A program made the position numbers and the translations under genes. Below, one piece after another: positions 1-10,742 of a stretch of 50,016 nucleotides of DNA; the first letter of the stretch is position 1; every line of letters starts with the position of its first letter. Under the pieces are notes generated by a model. That model was not told the DNA's origin. It ran no database searches and saw only the letters and a list, made by a program, of their open reading frames with translations. The DNA lies in assembly GCA_903899885.1 (NCBI GenBank), contig CAIULK010000197.1:1-50016 (forward strand), in the 5' to 3' direction. The stretch comes from an uncultured Rhodospirillaceae bacterium (GTDB lineage: Bacteria; Pseudomonadota; Alphaproteobacteria; Rhodospirillales; Magnetospirillaceae).

Positions 1-939
1 AATCATGGTGTCGCGGCCCCAATCGTTGAACCAGGGATAACCGGCGATCACGCTACAGGTCTCGTCGCCCAAGGCGTGGGCGCGGGCCGCCAAACCGGGG
101 CGCCCCTGCGGGATGAATAAAAAGGCGTCGGCGGCCAGCACCAGTTGGCGCGCCCAGTCGTTTCGCAACAAGGGATCGGCCCGCGCGACCAACCGGTCGC
201 GGCGCTCGTTCTCGGCCGCGAAGGCTTGTTCGGCGGTCATCGCCCCGGCCGCCGCCCACTCCTCGGTGGTGACGGTCAGAACGACATCGGTATCCCCCAA
301 CTCGGCCGACCAGAAACCCGGGCTCCACAGCGGTCCCTTGGCGCCGTAATCGCGATCGGCCTCGATCGGGTAAAAGGCCTCGGTCCGTTGTCCGCCGTCC
401 AGAACCAAGCGCGCGCCGGGACCGTCGATATGGGCGGTCATCGGAACGCGCCCACCCGCCGCCGGGTGGCCCATCGTCACCTCGGCCCGCCCATTGCCCA
501 GATCGTGCACCACCATCGGTTCCAGCAGCGGTTGATCCAGCGGGCCGTCATTGCCGCGCACATGTATCCAGGGGCGGATGGTCAGGGACAGCGGCGCGCC
601 CGACAGCAACCGATAGCGGATCATCGTGGTGTTCTGGCGGTACGGCATCACCAAACGCCGCTCGATCACCCGGCCTTGTACCTCGAAGCGCCAGACCGGC
701 AGGCCGTTGTCCAAGGCGAACAGGGTCAGGCCGCTAAAAATCGGCGCTCCGTCGCCCAGCGTTTCAACCACCTTGTCCAGCATCACCGTGCGGCCGAAGG
801 GCGAGCCGAGGGCGGCAACCAGCAAACCGTCGTGCCGCCGATGCGCCTCGCCATCGATCATGCCCGAGGCGTAGCCGCCCAAGCCGTTGGGGACCATCCA
901 TTCCTTCCCGGCGAAATCGTGTTCGATGCGAAGGTCCAT
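1..939 (-). CDS. Glycogen debranching enzyme, archaeal/bacterial GDE type (3' part beyond window)
   Basis: The frame is open from an ATG at 939 to the window edge, giving the first 313 residues. The N-terminal half looks like the beta-sandwich domain of the GDE family, and the last visible residues contain GYPWFNDWGRDTMI, the hallmark that opens the (alpha/alpha)6 catalytic domain of amylo-alpha-1,6-glucosidases. The expected role is cytosolic removal of alpha-1,6 branches during glycogen breakdown. No signal peptide is seen. The catalytic acids lie beyond the visible part, so activity cannot be judged. It starts 11 bases after the stop of the upstream acetyltransferase, so the two are probably cotranscribed. 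The family call is firm; exact substrate preference is unknown. Confidence 0.88.
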   Translation of the reverse strand, partial: MDLRIEHDFAGKEWMVPNGLGGYASGMIDGEAHRRHDGLLVAALGSPFGRTVMLDKVVETLGDGAPIFSGLTLFALDNGLPVWRFEVQGRVIERRLVMPYRQNTTMIRYRLLSGAPLSLTIRPWIHVRGNDGPLDQPLLEPMVVHDLGNGRAEVTMGHPAAGGRVPMTAHIDGPGARLVLDGGQRTEAFYPIEADRDYGAKGPLWSPGFWSAELGDTDVVLTVTTEEWAAAGAMTAEQAFAAENERRDRLVARADPLLRNDWARQLVLAADAFLFIPQGRPGLAARAHALGDETCSVIAGYPWFNDWGRDTMI

Positions 940-950
940 GTCGGTTGTCC

Positions 951-1463
951 TTATTCGTGAAAGGCGGCGAGGATGGTGATGTCGTGCCACCGCCCGCCGA
1001 TGAAGGCGGCGCGGCGCAAACAGGCCTCGTCTTGAAAGCCGAACTTGGTCAGCAAGGCGCGCGCCGCCGGATTATCGCCGAAGATGAACGAGGTGACACG
1101 CTCCAGATTCAGCTCGCGCCAGCAAAAGCGCAGGCCCTGCTCCAACGCGTCGCCGCCCTTGCCTTTTTGGCGCTCGGCCAAATCGGCGATCAGCAGCGAC
1201 ATTTCGGCCGAGCGGAACACCGGCTGGATGTTGGCGATCTGAAGCCAGCCGACCGGACGCCCGTCCTCCTTGTCGCGGATGGCGAACACCACCTTGCCTT
1301 GATCCTGGCCGACCACCTCGAACCACGCCTGATGCGCGGTTTCATCGACCGGCCGAAAGGGGCCGTGCGAGCGGGCCAGAACCGGATCGTTCGCCCATTC
1401 GAACAAAACCCGGGCGTCGCCCGGCAACAGCGTGGTCAAGAAAACCGATCCGCCCTCGATCAT
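951..1463 (-). CDS. GNAT family N-acetyltransferase (RimJ/RimL-like)
   Basis: This 170-residue protein has the GNAT layout: an N-terminal strand-helix region, a central sheet (about residues 57-93), the acetyl-CoA phosphate loop RQKGKGG (about 98-104), and the late motif NPAARALLTKFGF (131-143) typical of RimJ/RimL-type enzymes. It should transfer an acetyl group from acetyl-CoA to an amine, but the substrate (ribosomal protein, other protein, nucleotide sugar or antibiotic) cannot be read from sequence. It lies between a chemoreceptor gene (36-base gap) and the debranching enzyme (11-base gap) on the same strand. PseH/FlmH-like sugar acetylation is an alternative reading. Confidence 0.85.
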   Translation of the reverse strand: MIEGGSVFLTTLLPGDARVLFEWANDPVLARSHGPFRPVDETAHQAWFEVVGQDQGKVVFAIRDKEDGRPVGWLQIANIQPVFRSAEMSLLIADLAERQKGKGGDALEQGLRFCWRELNLERVTSFIFGDNPAARALLTKFGFQDEACLRRAAFIGGRWHDITILAAFHE

Positions 1464-1499
1464 GATTCCCGCTTTCCGGTTGGTGCGGGTACCAGTCTA

Positions 1500-3197
1500 T
1501 CAGGCGGCCCGCACTTCTTCCAGAAAGCGCGCGACTTCCGCCTCCAGATGTCCGCCATCGGCCTGCAATCCCTCGGCCGCCTGAAAGACCATTCGCGCCA
1601 TCCGCCCGGTTTCGGCGGCGGCGGCGGCGACATCGGCGATATTCGTCGCCACTTGGCGGGTCGCCGTCGAGGTTTGATCGGCGGTCCGCGCGATCTCGGC
1701 CGTCGCGGCCCCTTGTTCCTCGACCGCGCTGGAAATGACGGTCGCCATGTCGTTGATTTGTGCGATGGTTCGCGCAATCCCTTCGATGGCGAGCACGGCC
1801 CCGCTGGTTTCGGCCTGAACGGCGGCCACCTGGGCGGCGATATCCTCGGTCGCTCGCGCGGTCTGACCGGCCAAGCCCTTGACCTCGTGCGCGACGACGG
1901 CGAATCCCTTGCCCGCCTCGCCCGCCCGGGCACTTTCGATCGTGGCGTTGAGCGCCAGCAGGTTGGTTTGGCTGGCGATCATGTTGATCAGATTGACGAT
2001 CTCGCCGATTTTCTTGGCCGCCGCGGTCAACCCGCCGATTTTCGCGTTGGTATCGGCCGCCTCGGTCGCCGCCCCCCCGGTCACCGCCGCCGACCGCAAC
2101 ACATGGCGCGAGATTTCATGAATCGAGGACATCAGTTCCACCCCCGCCGCCGATACGCTTTCGACCGAGGCGGTGGCCTGCTCTGTCGCCACCGCGACGG
2201 CGGCACTGCGTTGCCGCGTCTGTTCGGCGGTGGCCGACAGGGTTTCCGCCAAACCGTGCAGATGCCCCACCTCGGTGCGGATATGGGCGAGCGCGCCGGT
2301 GATTTCGCTTTCGAACCGCCGGGTCATCTCCTCGATCTTCTCGGCGCGGCGTTCACGACGGAGGGTGTTGGCGTGGTCTTTTTCGGCCAAACGCTGGCGT
2401 TCCAGCGCATGCTGGCGGAAAACCTCGAGGGCGGCGGCCATTTTCCCCACCTCGTCGCCGCGCTCGCGCCCATCGACCGGATGGTCCAAGGCCCCATCGG
2501 CGATCGCCCCCATCGCCGTGGTTAGGTGCTGGATCGGATGGCTGACCGACCGGGAGGTGAATGCGGCCATGCCGATCGCCAGGAGCAGAGACACGATGGC
2601 CCCCGTCACCCCCACCGCCGCCGCCACTTGGCCCCGGCGGTGGGAGTGGCCATAGGTAGCCTCGGCCGTTTCGACCTGTTTGGCGATCAGGGCGTCGAAG
2701 ACCTTTTGTGCCCGTTCGTAGTTCGGCATCGCGACGCCTAGGATTGTGTCCTCGGCGTCCGTGAACGACCCGTCGGCCAGCGCCGCGATCGATGGCTTCA
2801 TCCCCTTGGTGACGAATATCCGCCGTTTTTCGCGCCATTGCCCAACAAGATTGCGTTCCTCGTCGGTCATGTTGCTTTGAAGGTAGGTATCGAGAAGGGT
2901 CTCGACCTCCTTGTCGTTGGCGGCGACCCGGTCCAGGTATTTGCGGGTCGCCTCGGTTCCGCCGTGCATGATGGTGGCGATCACCATCTGCTGCAAGGTT
3001 TGGCGGCTGAGGTCGTTGATGCGGGCCAACTGTGTGACCGGCACCAGCCGGTCACGGTAAAGACCCTCCATGTCGGCGTTGGCCGCCGACAATCCCCAGA
3101 TACCACCCGCCGTCAGCGCCACCAAAATGGCCGCCATCAGTCCGAACACGGCAAACAACCGCGCCCGGATCGTCATGTCGAGGACCCGCTTGAACAT
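1500..3197 (-). CDS. Methyl-accepting chemotaxis protein
   Basis: This 565-residue chemoreceptor has a first membrane helix at about residues 12-35, a periplasmic four-helix-bundle-like sensor to about 185, a second membrane helix at about 187-211 and a HAMP domain ([20 protein letters not shown] onward). A long cytoplasmic coiled coil follows with the conserved hairpin tip [20 protein letters not shown], where CheA and CheW bind. It ends in a short acidic tail ([10 protein letters not shown]) with no pentapeptide tether for CheR. Ligand unknown. It is 18 bases downstream of the rhodanese gene on the same strand. No other chemotaxis genes are present in the window. Confidence 0.95.
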   Translation of the reverse strand: MFKRVLDMTIRARLFAVFGLMAAILVALTAGGIWGLSAANADMEGLYRDRLVPVTQLARINDLSRQTLQQMVIATIMHGGTEATRKYLDRVAANDKEVETLLDTYLQSNMTDEERNLVGQWREKRRIFVTKGMKPSIAALADGSFTDAEDTILGVAMPNYERAQKVFDALIAKQVETAEATYGHSHRRGQVAAAVGVTGAIVSLLLAIGMAAFTSRSVSHPIQHLTTAMGAIADGALDHPVDGRERGDEVGKMAAALEVFRQHALERQRLAEKDHANTLRRERRAEKIEEMTRRFESEITGALAHIRTEVGHLHGLAETLSATAEQTRQRSAAVAVATEQATASVESVSAAGVELMSSIHEISRHVLRSAAVTGGAATEAADTNAKIGGLTAAAKKIGEIVNLINMIASQTNLLALNATIESARAGEAGKGFAVVAHEVKGLAGQTARATEDIAAQVAAVQAETSGAVLAIEGIARTIAQINDMATVISSAVEEQGAATAEIARTADQTSTATRQVATNIADVAAAAAETGRMARMVFQAAEGLQADGGHLEAEVARFLEEVRAA

Positions 3198-3215
3198 CGC
3201 TCCGGACTCCGAGAA

Positions 3216-3677
3216 CTATTCGCTGGGAAGTCCCTTGGCCTTCCAATCGGGAAAGCCGTCGCGATACCACAGGACACCGGTGTAGCCGCCTTTAACCGCA
3301 GTAACGCTGGCCTTATAACTTTTCCAGCAGCTCGGCCCGTTACAGTACAAGACGACCGGCGCCGCCTTGTTGGCCGGAAGTTTGGCCAAGTTGAATTCAT
3401 CCTGCGACGCGTCGAAATCGGGCGCCTTGGCGCTTTTTTCGTGATACGGCACGTTCAGAGCACCGGCGATATGTTCCTCGGCGTATTCCGAGGCGATGCG
3501 GGTGTCGATGACCACGGCGCCAGCGGCCTGTGCCTTTTGCACATCAGCCGCGGTGACCAGCTTGGTCCCGGCTGCGGAAGTGGGGGTATCGGCCGCACGT
3601 GCCGACCCGATGGCGACCGATCCCAGCCCGGCGGTGACGATGAAGGCGCCCAAAAGCGCGCGTCTCATGATTTTCAT
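3216..3677 (-). CDS. Periplasmic rhodanese-like domain protein
   Basis: The 153-residue protein starts with a Sec-type signal peptide (basic MKIMRR, hydrophobic core, cleavage probably after SARA near residue 28). A single rhodanese domain follows: VIDTRIASEYAEEHIAGALNVP (about 57-77) is the CH2A/B region, and YCNGPSCWKSY (111-121) is the active-site loop with candidate catalytic Cys112 and a second Cys117. The CxxxxCW form is shared with PQQ-associated and thiosulfate-linked periplasmic rhodaneses. A role in sulfane-sulfur transfer or redox chemistry in the periplasm is inferred. It probably leads a two-gene unit with the downstream chemoreceptor. An inverted repeat lies upstream at 3707-3734. 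Confidence 0.88.
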   Translation of the reverse strand: MKIMRRALLGAFIVTAGLGSVAIGSARAADTPTSAAGTKLVTAADVQKAQAAGAVVIDTRIASEYAEEHIAGALNVPYHEKSAKAPDFDASQDEFNLAKLPANKAAPVVLYCNGPSCWKSYKASVTAVKGGYTGVLWYRDGFPDWKAKGLPSE

Positions 3678-3706
3678 GAAAGCATCCTCCCGTTTTTGTC
3701 TTTTTA

Positions 3707-3734
3707 GACGCCAACAAAACCACCCATTGGCGTC
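3707..3734. promoter_or_regulatory. Inverted repeat GACGCCAA-N12-TTGGCGTC upstream of the rhodanese gene
   Basis: Two perfect 8-base arms, GACGCCAA at 3707-3714 and TTGGCGTC at 3727-3734, are separated by 12 bases. The site is 30-57 bases ahead of the rhodanese start and about 100 bases ahead of ygiQ. No run of T follows on either strand, so a terminator is unlikely. A dimeric repressor or activator operator is the simplest reading; a 5'-UTR hairpin is the alternative. No regulator is identified. Confidence 0.4.
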
Positions 3735-3797
3735 GTGTTTCGTTGTACGCAGCCATTAATTCAAAACCAGCCGCCAAAAACAAGGGGCGAAAGCGGT

Positions 3798-3832
3798 TTC
3801 GCCGCCGACCAATACGCAGGTATAATCGGGTC
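3798..3832 (+). promoter_or_regulatory. Sigma70-like promoter with perfect -10 abutting the ygiQ start (probable leaderless mRNA)
   Basis: TATAAT at 3821-3826 matches the consensus -10 exactly. The -35 is weak (TTCGCC at 3798 with a 17-base spacer, or TTTCGC at 3797 with 18). With a normal discriminator, transcription would begin at 3833, the A of the ATG. No Shine-Dalgarno sequence precedes that ATG, which fits a leaderless transcript. Confidence 0.55.
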
Positions 3833-5722
3833 ATGAATCCCAAACCGCTTTTCTCCCACCGGAAATTCTGGGCGCACCGCTTCGGTCCGGCGCCCTTTCT
3901 GCCGATGAGCCCGGCCGAGATGGACGCGCTGGGCTGGGATTCGTGCGACATCATCTTGGTCAACGGCGACGCCTATGTCGATCACCCCAGTTTCGGCGCC
4001 GCCCTGATCGGCCGGGTACTGGAGGCGCAGGGATTCCGCGTCGGCATGATCGCCCAACCGGATTGGAGCGGGCCGGACCCGTTCCGCGTTCTGGGGCGGC
4101 CCAACCTGTTTTTCGGTGTCACCGCGGGCAACATGGATTCGATGGTCAACCGCTATACCGCCGACCGCCGCATCCGCCGCGACGACGCCTATTCACCTGG
4201 CGCCGAGGCGGGCAAACGGCCCGACCGGGCGGCGATCGTCTATGCCCAGCGCTGCCGCGAGGCGTATGGCGACGTGCCGATCGTGCTGGGCGGCATCGAG
4301 GCCAGCCTGCGCCGGGTCGCCCATTTCGATTATTGGTCGGACAAGGTGCGCCGCTCGATCTTGCTGGATTCCAAGGCCGATCTGCTGTTGTGGGGCAGCG
4401 CCGAACGCGCCGTGGTGGACCTAGCCCACCGGCTGGCGGCGAACGAGCCGATCGCGGCGATCACCGACCTGCGTGGCAGCGCCTTCGCGCGCCCGTTTGG
4501 GCCGGATCCCGAGAATGCCGTCCGCATCCCCGCCTTCGAGGCCGTGGCGAATGATCCGGTGGCCTATGCCGAAGCCTCGCGCCTTGTGCATCTGGAAACC
4601 AACCCTGCCAATGCGCGGGTTTTGCTGCAACGGCACGGCGACCGCGACGTGGTGGTCAATCCGCCGCCGGTTCCGCTGACCACCCCGGAACTCGATGCGG
4701 TGTTCGAACTGCCCTATGCCCGCGCGCCCCATCCCGCTTACGGCGACGCCGCGCTTCCGGCTTGGGAGATGATCCGCTTTTCGGTGGCGATCGTGCGCGG
4801 CTGCTTCGGCGGCTGTTCCTTTTGTTCGATCGCGGCGCACGAGGGGCGGACCGTGCAAAGCCGCTCGCCCGATTCGGTGCTGCGCGAGATCGGCCATGTG
4901 CAGGCGCGGACCAAGGGCTTTACCGGCGTTATTTCCGATTTGGGCGGCCCCACCGCCAATATGTGGCGGATGCGCTGCGGCGACGGGCGCGCCAATGCGG
5001 TCTGCCGCCGTCCCTCCTGCGTGCATCCCACCATTTGCGTCAAACTGGTCACCGATCTCGGGCCGTTGATCGATCTTTACCGCAAGGCGCGCACGCTGCC
5101 CGGCATCAAGAAGATCCTGATCGCCTCGGGCCTGCGCTACGACCTCGCCTTGGGCTCGAAGGCCTATATCGAGGAGTTGGCGGCCCATCATGTCGGCGGC
5201 TATCTGAAGGTGGCGCCCGAACACAGCGAACCCGGCCCGCTGGCCCTGATGATGAAGCCCCCCATCGAATTGTTCGAGAAATTCGAAACCTTGTTCCAAG
5301 CGTTCGGCCGCAAGGCGGGCAAGGAGCAGTATCTGATCCCCTATTTCATCGCCGCCCATCCCGGCACCACCGACGAGGATATGCTGGCCCTGGCGCTGTG
5401 GCTGAAGCGGCGCGGCCAGCGGGTGGATCAAGTGCAGACCTTCCTGCCCTCGCCGATGGCGCCCGCCACCACGATGTATCATAGCGGCTTGAACCCCTTG
5501 CGGCCGGTGCGGGCCGACCTGGAGCGCCTGTTCGTCGCCAAGGGCCTGCGCCAACGCCGCCTGCACAAGGCGTTCTTGCGCTATCACGACGCCGAGAATT
5601 GGCCGATGCTGCGCGACGCCTTGAAGCGGATGGGCCGCGCCGACCTGATCGGGCCGTCGAAGCGCCATCTGGTGCCGTCGTGGCAACCGGCGGGAACCGG
5701 ATCGCTAAAGCAACCCCGCTAG
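3833..5722 (+). CDS. YgiQ family radical SAM protein (UPF0313)
   Basis: This 629-residue protein opens with [14 protein letters not shown] and [14 protein letters not shown], typical of YgiQ. An N-terminal B12-binding-like region ([19 protein letters not shown]) comes first, and a radical SAM core carries Cys324, Cys328 and Cys331 in CFGGCSFC. The cluster should bind a 4Fe-4S centre and cleave S-adenosylmethionine; the family's substrate is not known to me. The start is taken at 3833 because the perfect TATAAT lies just ahead of it; the frame is open 90 bases further upstream, but that extension is basic, low in family similarity and would lie upstream of the promoter. It is shorter than E. 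coli YgiQ, mainly at the C-terminus. Confidence 0.92.
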   Translation: MNPKPLFSHRKFWAHRFGPAPFLPMSPAEMDALGWDSCDIILVNGDAYVDHPSFGAALIGRVLEAQGFRVGMIAQPDWSGPDPFRVLGRPNLFFGVTAGNMDSMVNRYTADRRIRRDDAYSPGAEAGKRPDRAAIVYAQRCREAYGDVPIVLGGIEASLRRVAHFDYWSDKVRRSILLDSKADLLLWGSAERAVVDLAHRLAANEPIAAITDLRGSAFARPFGPDPENAVRIPAFEAVANDPVAYAEASRLVHLETNPANARVLLQRHGDRDVVVNPPPVPLTTPELDAVFELPYARAPHPAYGDAALPAWEMIRFSVAIVRGCFGGCSFCSIAAHEGRTVQSRSPDSVLREIGHVQARTKGFTGVISDLGGPTANMWRMRCGDGRANAVCRRPSCVHPTICVKLVTDLGPLIDLYRKARTLPGIKKILIASGLRYDLALGSKAYIEELAAHHVGGYLKVAPEHSEPGPLALMMKPPIELFEKFETLFQAFGRKAGKEQYLIPYFIAAHPGTTDEDMLALALWLKRRGQRVDQVQTFLPSPMAPATTMYHSGLNPLRPVRADLERLFVAKGLRQRRLHKAFLRYHDAENWPMLRDALKRMGRADLIGPSKRHLVPSWQPAGTGSLKQPR

Positions 5723-5777
5723 CCATTTTCGCTTCGCGCCATTTCGGTTACCATGGTGGTTAGGCGGAGGAGTGGGG

Positions 5778-7451
5778 ATGATGCGGATCGCGATAGCCCG
5801 GATTCTGCGGGTGCCGCAGGCGCGGGTGGTGGCGTTGCTGGTCTTCGTCAACCTGTTCGTTATCGCCTTGACCGCCGTGTCGCTGCACGCCAGCTACCGC
5901 CAGGTTCAGGAGCGGGCGGCCATCGCGTCACGCAACACCAACCGTTTGGTCGCGCAAGGCATCGCCGGGGAAATCGACCGCATCGACCTGGGGCTGCGGG
6001 CGGTGGCCGATGAATATGGCCGCATGCTTGCGTCGGGCGGCATCGACGAGGCGGGGCTGTCGCGGTTCGTTGTCCGTCAGCGCGAGCGTTTGCCGATGTT
6101 GGACAGTCTGCGCTGGACCGACGCGCAAGGCCGGATCGCGGAGTCCGGCGTTTCCGCCGCCGATCGCGACTATTTTATCCGCCCGCGGGACGACCCGGGG
6201 GCGGGACTTGTCATCTCCAAGCCGATCCTGGGGCGCATCAGCGGCAAGGAGGTGCTGGTCTTCGCCCGGCGTCTGGAGGCGCCTGTCGGGGGATTCGCCG
6301 GGATCGTCTATGCGGCGGTGACCATCGACTGGTTCGAACGCAAATTCGATGCGCTGGAGGTCGGGCCGCATGGCGCCGTCGTGTTGCGGGGCGACGCCAG
6401 CCGTGATTTCGATTTGCTGGCGCGTTTTCCCGCCGCCGGGTTTGTCGGCCAAACCAAGGTGTCGCGGCAATTCCGGGCCGCGATCAGCGCGGCGCCTTCG
6501 GGTGGAACCTATCAGGCCCATGCCGGGGCTGACGATATCTTGCGCACCTTCTCGTATCAGCCGGTCGGCGCGTATCCGTTGATCACCTTGGTCGGGCTGG
6601 CCAGCCAGGACTATCTGAACGATTGGCGGCCCGAGGCGGTCAAGATGACCATCCTGGCGGCGGTGTTTGCCGTGGTCACCAGCATCGGCGCGCTGAGGAT
6701 GCTGCGCGCGTGGCGGGCCTTGGAACAGCAAACCCAGGAATTGGCGCGCTCGAACGCCGATCTCGAACAATTCGCCTATGTCGCCTCGCACGATTTGCAA
6801 ACGCCGCTGCGCAACATCGCCAGTTACGCGCAGCTTCTGGGCAAACGCTATCGCGGCCGTTTGGACCGGGATGCCGACGAGTTCATTGGGTTCCTGGTCG
6901 ATGGCGCCAAGCAAATGGCGGAGATGATCGGCGATCTGCGCGACTACGCCCAGATCCCGACGACCCAGCGCGCGCCGGTCGCGGTCGATCTGGGCCGGAT
7001 CGTCGAAACGGTGCGGACCACGCTGGCCGAGCGGATCGAGGCGGCCGGGGCGACGATCGTGAGCGGTCCGTTGCCGGTGGTTTTGGCCGAAACGCCGCTG
7101 ATGGAAACCCTGTTCCAGAATCTGATTGAAAACGCGCTCACCTATCGCGATCCTGGCCGCCCCTTGCGCGTCGATATTACCGCCCGGCCGGCCGGGGAAG
7201 GATTTTGGCGGATTGCCGTGGCCGATAACGGCATCGGCATTGATCCGGCCTATCAAGAAAAGGTGTTCGTCATCTTTCAGCGCCTATCTCCCGCCCAATT
7301 CCCCGGCGGCACCGGTATCGGGCTGGCGTTGTGCCGCCGGATCGTCCACCGCTTTGGCGGCACCATCGGCCTGGACCCGGTGCCCGGCACCGGCACCGGC
7401 ACCGGCACGGTGGTCTTCTTCACGCTGCGGGGGAATGGTCAGCACGGGTGA
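5778..7451 (+). CDS. Membrane-bound sensor histidine kinase with periplasmic Cache domain
   Basis: This 557-residue kinase has an N-terminal membrane helix (about residues 14-36), a periplasmic double-Cache-like domain with the characteristic ADRDYFI segment, a second membrane helix near 290-310, and a short coiled linker. The H box VASHDLQTPLRN (candidate phospho-His338), an N box LIENALTYRDP and a G2 box GTGIGLALCRRI complete the kinase. The DLQTPLRN H box places it near the phytochrome-type HisKA group. ATG 5778 is preferred over the GTG at 5772 because GGAGGAG at 5766-5772 gives proper spacing only to the ATG. No response regulator adjoins it; the N-ATPase operon begins 45 bases downstream. 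The ligand is unknown. The tail encodes a GT repeat from a hexanucleotide array. Confidence 0.93.
   Translation: MMRIAIARILRVPQARVVALLVFVNLFVIALTAVSLHASYRQVQERAAIASRNTNRLVAQGIAGEIDRIDLGLRAVADEYGRMLASGGIDEAGLSRFVVRQRERLPMLDSLRWTDAQGRIAESGVSAADRDYFIRPRDDPGAGLVISKPILGRISGKEVLVFARRLEAPVGGFAGIVYAAVTIDWFERKFDALEVGPHGAVVLRGDASRDFDLLARFPAAGFVGQTKVSRQFRAAISAAPSGGTYQAHAGADDILRTFSYQPVGAYPLITLVGLASQDYLNDWRPEAVKMTILAAVFAVVTSIGALRMLRAWRALEQQTQELARSNADLEQFAYVASHDLQTPLRNIASYAQLLGKRYRGRLDRDADEFIGFLVDGAKQMAEMIGDLRDYAQIPTTQRAPVAVDLGRIVETVRTTLAERIEAAGATIVSGPLPVVLAETPLMETLFQNLIENALTYRDPGRPLRVDITARPAGEGFWRIAVADNGIGIDPAYQEKVFVIFQRLSPAQFPGGTGIGLALCRRIVHRFGGTIGLDPVPGTGTGTGTVVFFTLRGNGQHG
7385..7408 (+). repeat. Tandem hexanucleotide CGGCAC, 4 copies
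   Basis: Four perfect copies of CGGCAC lie near the 3' end of the histidine kinase gene and encode alternating Gly-Thr just after the G2 box. Copy-number change would stay in frame and alter only a loop before the last strand of the ATPase domain. Confidence 0.8.
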
Positions 7452-9297
<1,846 letters not shown>

Positions 9298-9298
<1 letters not shown>

Positions 9299-9564
9299 TG
9301 ACGAAACAACCCTTGTCCGACAAGATCGCCGCCCGCCAGCGCCAGCGCGACGAGGGGGTTGCCGAGGAACGCTCGTTCTTTCGTGGATTGGCGGTGGCGG
9401 GCGGATTGGGATGGATGATCGTGTTGCCGACCTTGGCCGGTTTGGCGCTGGGCCGCTGGCTGGACGGATTGTTCGCCAGCGGCATCACCTGGACGGGTGC
9501 CCTGTTGATGGCCGGGCTGGCGCTGGGTTGCCGGTGGGCGTGGTCGCGGATTCACCACCCATGA
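9298..9564 (+). CDS. atpQ: N-ATPase subunit AtpQ (AtpI-like membrane protein)
   Basis: This 88-residue protein has a charged N-terminal stretch rich in Arg, Lys and Glu, then two hydrophobic helices (about residues 33-58 and 62-82) joined by a short polar turn, as in AtpI relatives. In N-ATPase operons this position, after epsilon, is occupied by AtpQ, which is thought to help c-ring assembly or form an accessory membrane element together with AtpR. The ATG at 9298 overlaps the atpC TGA; a GTG three bases upstream is possible but less likely. The stop overlaps atpR as ATGA. Confidence 0.85.
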
Positions 9565-9791
9565 TCGCCGTCGGCGCTCTGGCCGGTTTGGCCTTGGGCC
9601 TCGCCTATTTCTGGGCGTTGAAGGCCAGTCTGAACGTGCGCCGGGTTTGGATGGCGGTTGCGGCGGCGGCGCGTTTCGCGGCGGCCGGGGCGGGGTTTTG
9701 GGCGCTGGCGCAAGCCGGGGCGCCGCCGTTGCTGGCGGGGCTGGCCGGATTCGTTGCCGGGCGCTGGCTGATGATGCGGTGGGCGACATGA
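9561..9791 (+). CDS. atpR: N-ATPase subunit AtpR
   Basis: This small 76-residue protein is almost entirely hydrophobic, with about three predicted membrane helices separated by arginine-containing turns (NVRRVWM and AAARFAA). AtpR is diagnostic of N-ATPase operons, and its partner AtpQ is encoded just upstream. Conserved arginines in the membrane are a family trait and have been proposed to interact with the c-subunit carboxylates; only the position and composition are directly visible here. It overlaps both neighbours by four bases (ATGA), so translation is likely coupled. Confidence 0.82.
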   Translation: MIAVGALAGLALGLAYFWALKASLNVRRVWMAVAAAARFAAAGAGFWALAQAGAPPLLAGLAGFVAGRWLMMRWAT

Positions 9792-10462
9792 TCGACGCCA
9801 ATCCGCTGTCGCCGCAGGTCCTGTTCCATCTTGGTCCCGTCGCGGTGGGCCGCGCGGTGGTCACCACCTGGGGATTGATGGCGGTGATGGCGCTGGGCTT
9901 CGGGCTTGCCACCCGCCGGTTGCGCGCCGATCCCGGCCGCGCGCAGGCGGTCCTGGAAGTGCTGGTCGAAACCCTGGCCACCCAGATCGAGGACACCATG
10001 CGGGTGCCCGCCGGCCCCTATCTGCCGCTGTTGGGCAGTTTGTTCTTGTTCATCCTCGCCGCCAATCTGTCGGCGGTGATTCCTGGGGTGCAGGCGCCGA
10101 CCGCCCATATCGAAACCACCGGAGCGTTGGCCTTGGTGGTGTTCGTCGCGGTTCACGGCTATGGCATCCGGGCGCGTGGGCTGACGCGCTATTTGCGGCA
10201 TTACCTTGAACCCAATCCGTTTCTGCTGCCTTTGACCCTTTTGTCCGAATTCACCCGCACCTTGGCCCTGATGGTCCGCCTGTTCGGCAATATCATGAGC
10301 CACGAGCTGGTGATCGCGGTGTTGTTGGGACTTTCCGGGCTGCTGGTGCCAGTGCCGATCATGGCGCTGGGCCTGCTGATCGGCGCCGTTCAGGCCTATA
10401 TCTTCGCCATTCTGGCGGCGGTGTTCATCGGGGCCGGGATCGGCGCGATCGAGACCGGCTGA
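9788..10462 (+). CDS. atpB: N-type ATPase subunit a
   Basis: The 224-residue membrane a subunit has five or six hydrophobic helices. The essential stator arginine is visible in TLALMVRLFGNIMSHELV, equivalent to the LRLFGN motif of other a subunits, and the last helix contains VQAYIFAILAAVFIGAGI. It forms the two half-channels through which ions reach the c-ring. The start overlaps the atpR stop (ATGA), and 19 bases separate its end from atpE. It is shorter than housekeeping a subunits at the N-terminus, as is usual for N-ATPases. Confidence 0.94.
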   Translation: MIDANPLSPQVLFHLGPVAVGRAVVTTWGLMAVMALGFGLATRRLRADPGRAQAVLEVLVETLATQIEDTMRVPAGPYLPLLGSLFLFILAANLSAVIPGVQAPTAHIETTGALALVVFVAVHGYGIRARGLTRYLRHYLEPNPFLLPLTLLSEFTRTLALMVRLFGNIMSHELVIAVLLGLSGLLVPVPIMALGLLIGAVQAYIFAILAAVFIGAGIGAIETG

Positions 10463-10481
10463 CATAAGGAGAACCATTATC

Positions 10482-10742
10482 ATGCCCAACGATCTGCTTT
10501 CCCTGGTCAGTATCCTCGGCGCCGTCATGGCGGTATCATTCGGGGCGATCGGTCCGGCCCTGGCCGAGGGCCGGGCGGTGGCCGCCGCGATGGACGCCAT
10601 CGCGCGCCAGCCCGACGCGGCGGGCACCGTGTCGCGCACGCTGTTCGTCGGCCTGGCGATGATCGAGACGATGGCGATCTACTGCCTGGTGATCGCGCTT
10701 CTGCTGCTCTATGCCAATCCGTTCGTCGTCCACGCGTCATGA
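10482..10742 (+). CDS. atpE: N-type ATPase c-ring subunit with two-carboxylate ion site
   Basis: The 86-residue hairpin has two membrane helices joined by the polar loop ARQPDAAG. In helix 1, Pro25 and Glu29 (IGPALAEGRA) align with the Pro and Gln of Na+-binding c subunits, so a Glu replaces that Gln. In helix 2, Glu62, Thr63 and Tyr67 (MIETMAIY) align with the Glu-Ser/Thr-Tyr ligands. This is the two-carboxylate pattern known from Fusobacterium. Na+ ligands are largely present, but ion specificity cannot be settled from sequence. It has its own strong AAGGAG ribosome site, the only clearly independent one in the operon interior, as expected for the most abundant subunit. Confidence 0.94.
   Translation: MPNDLLSLVSILGAVMAVSFGAIGPALAEGRAVAAAMDAIARQPDAAGTVSRTLFVGLAMIETMAIYCLVIALLLLYANPFVVHAS

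Noticed and set aside
3743-3832. 30-residue N-terminal extension of the YgiQ-type protein
   Set aside because: The extension lies upstream of a perfect -10 box, is not family-like, and the ATG at 3833 gives the usual start.
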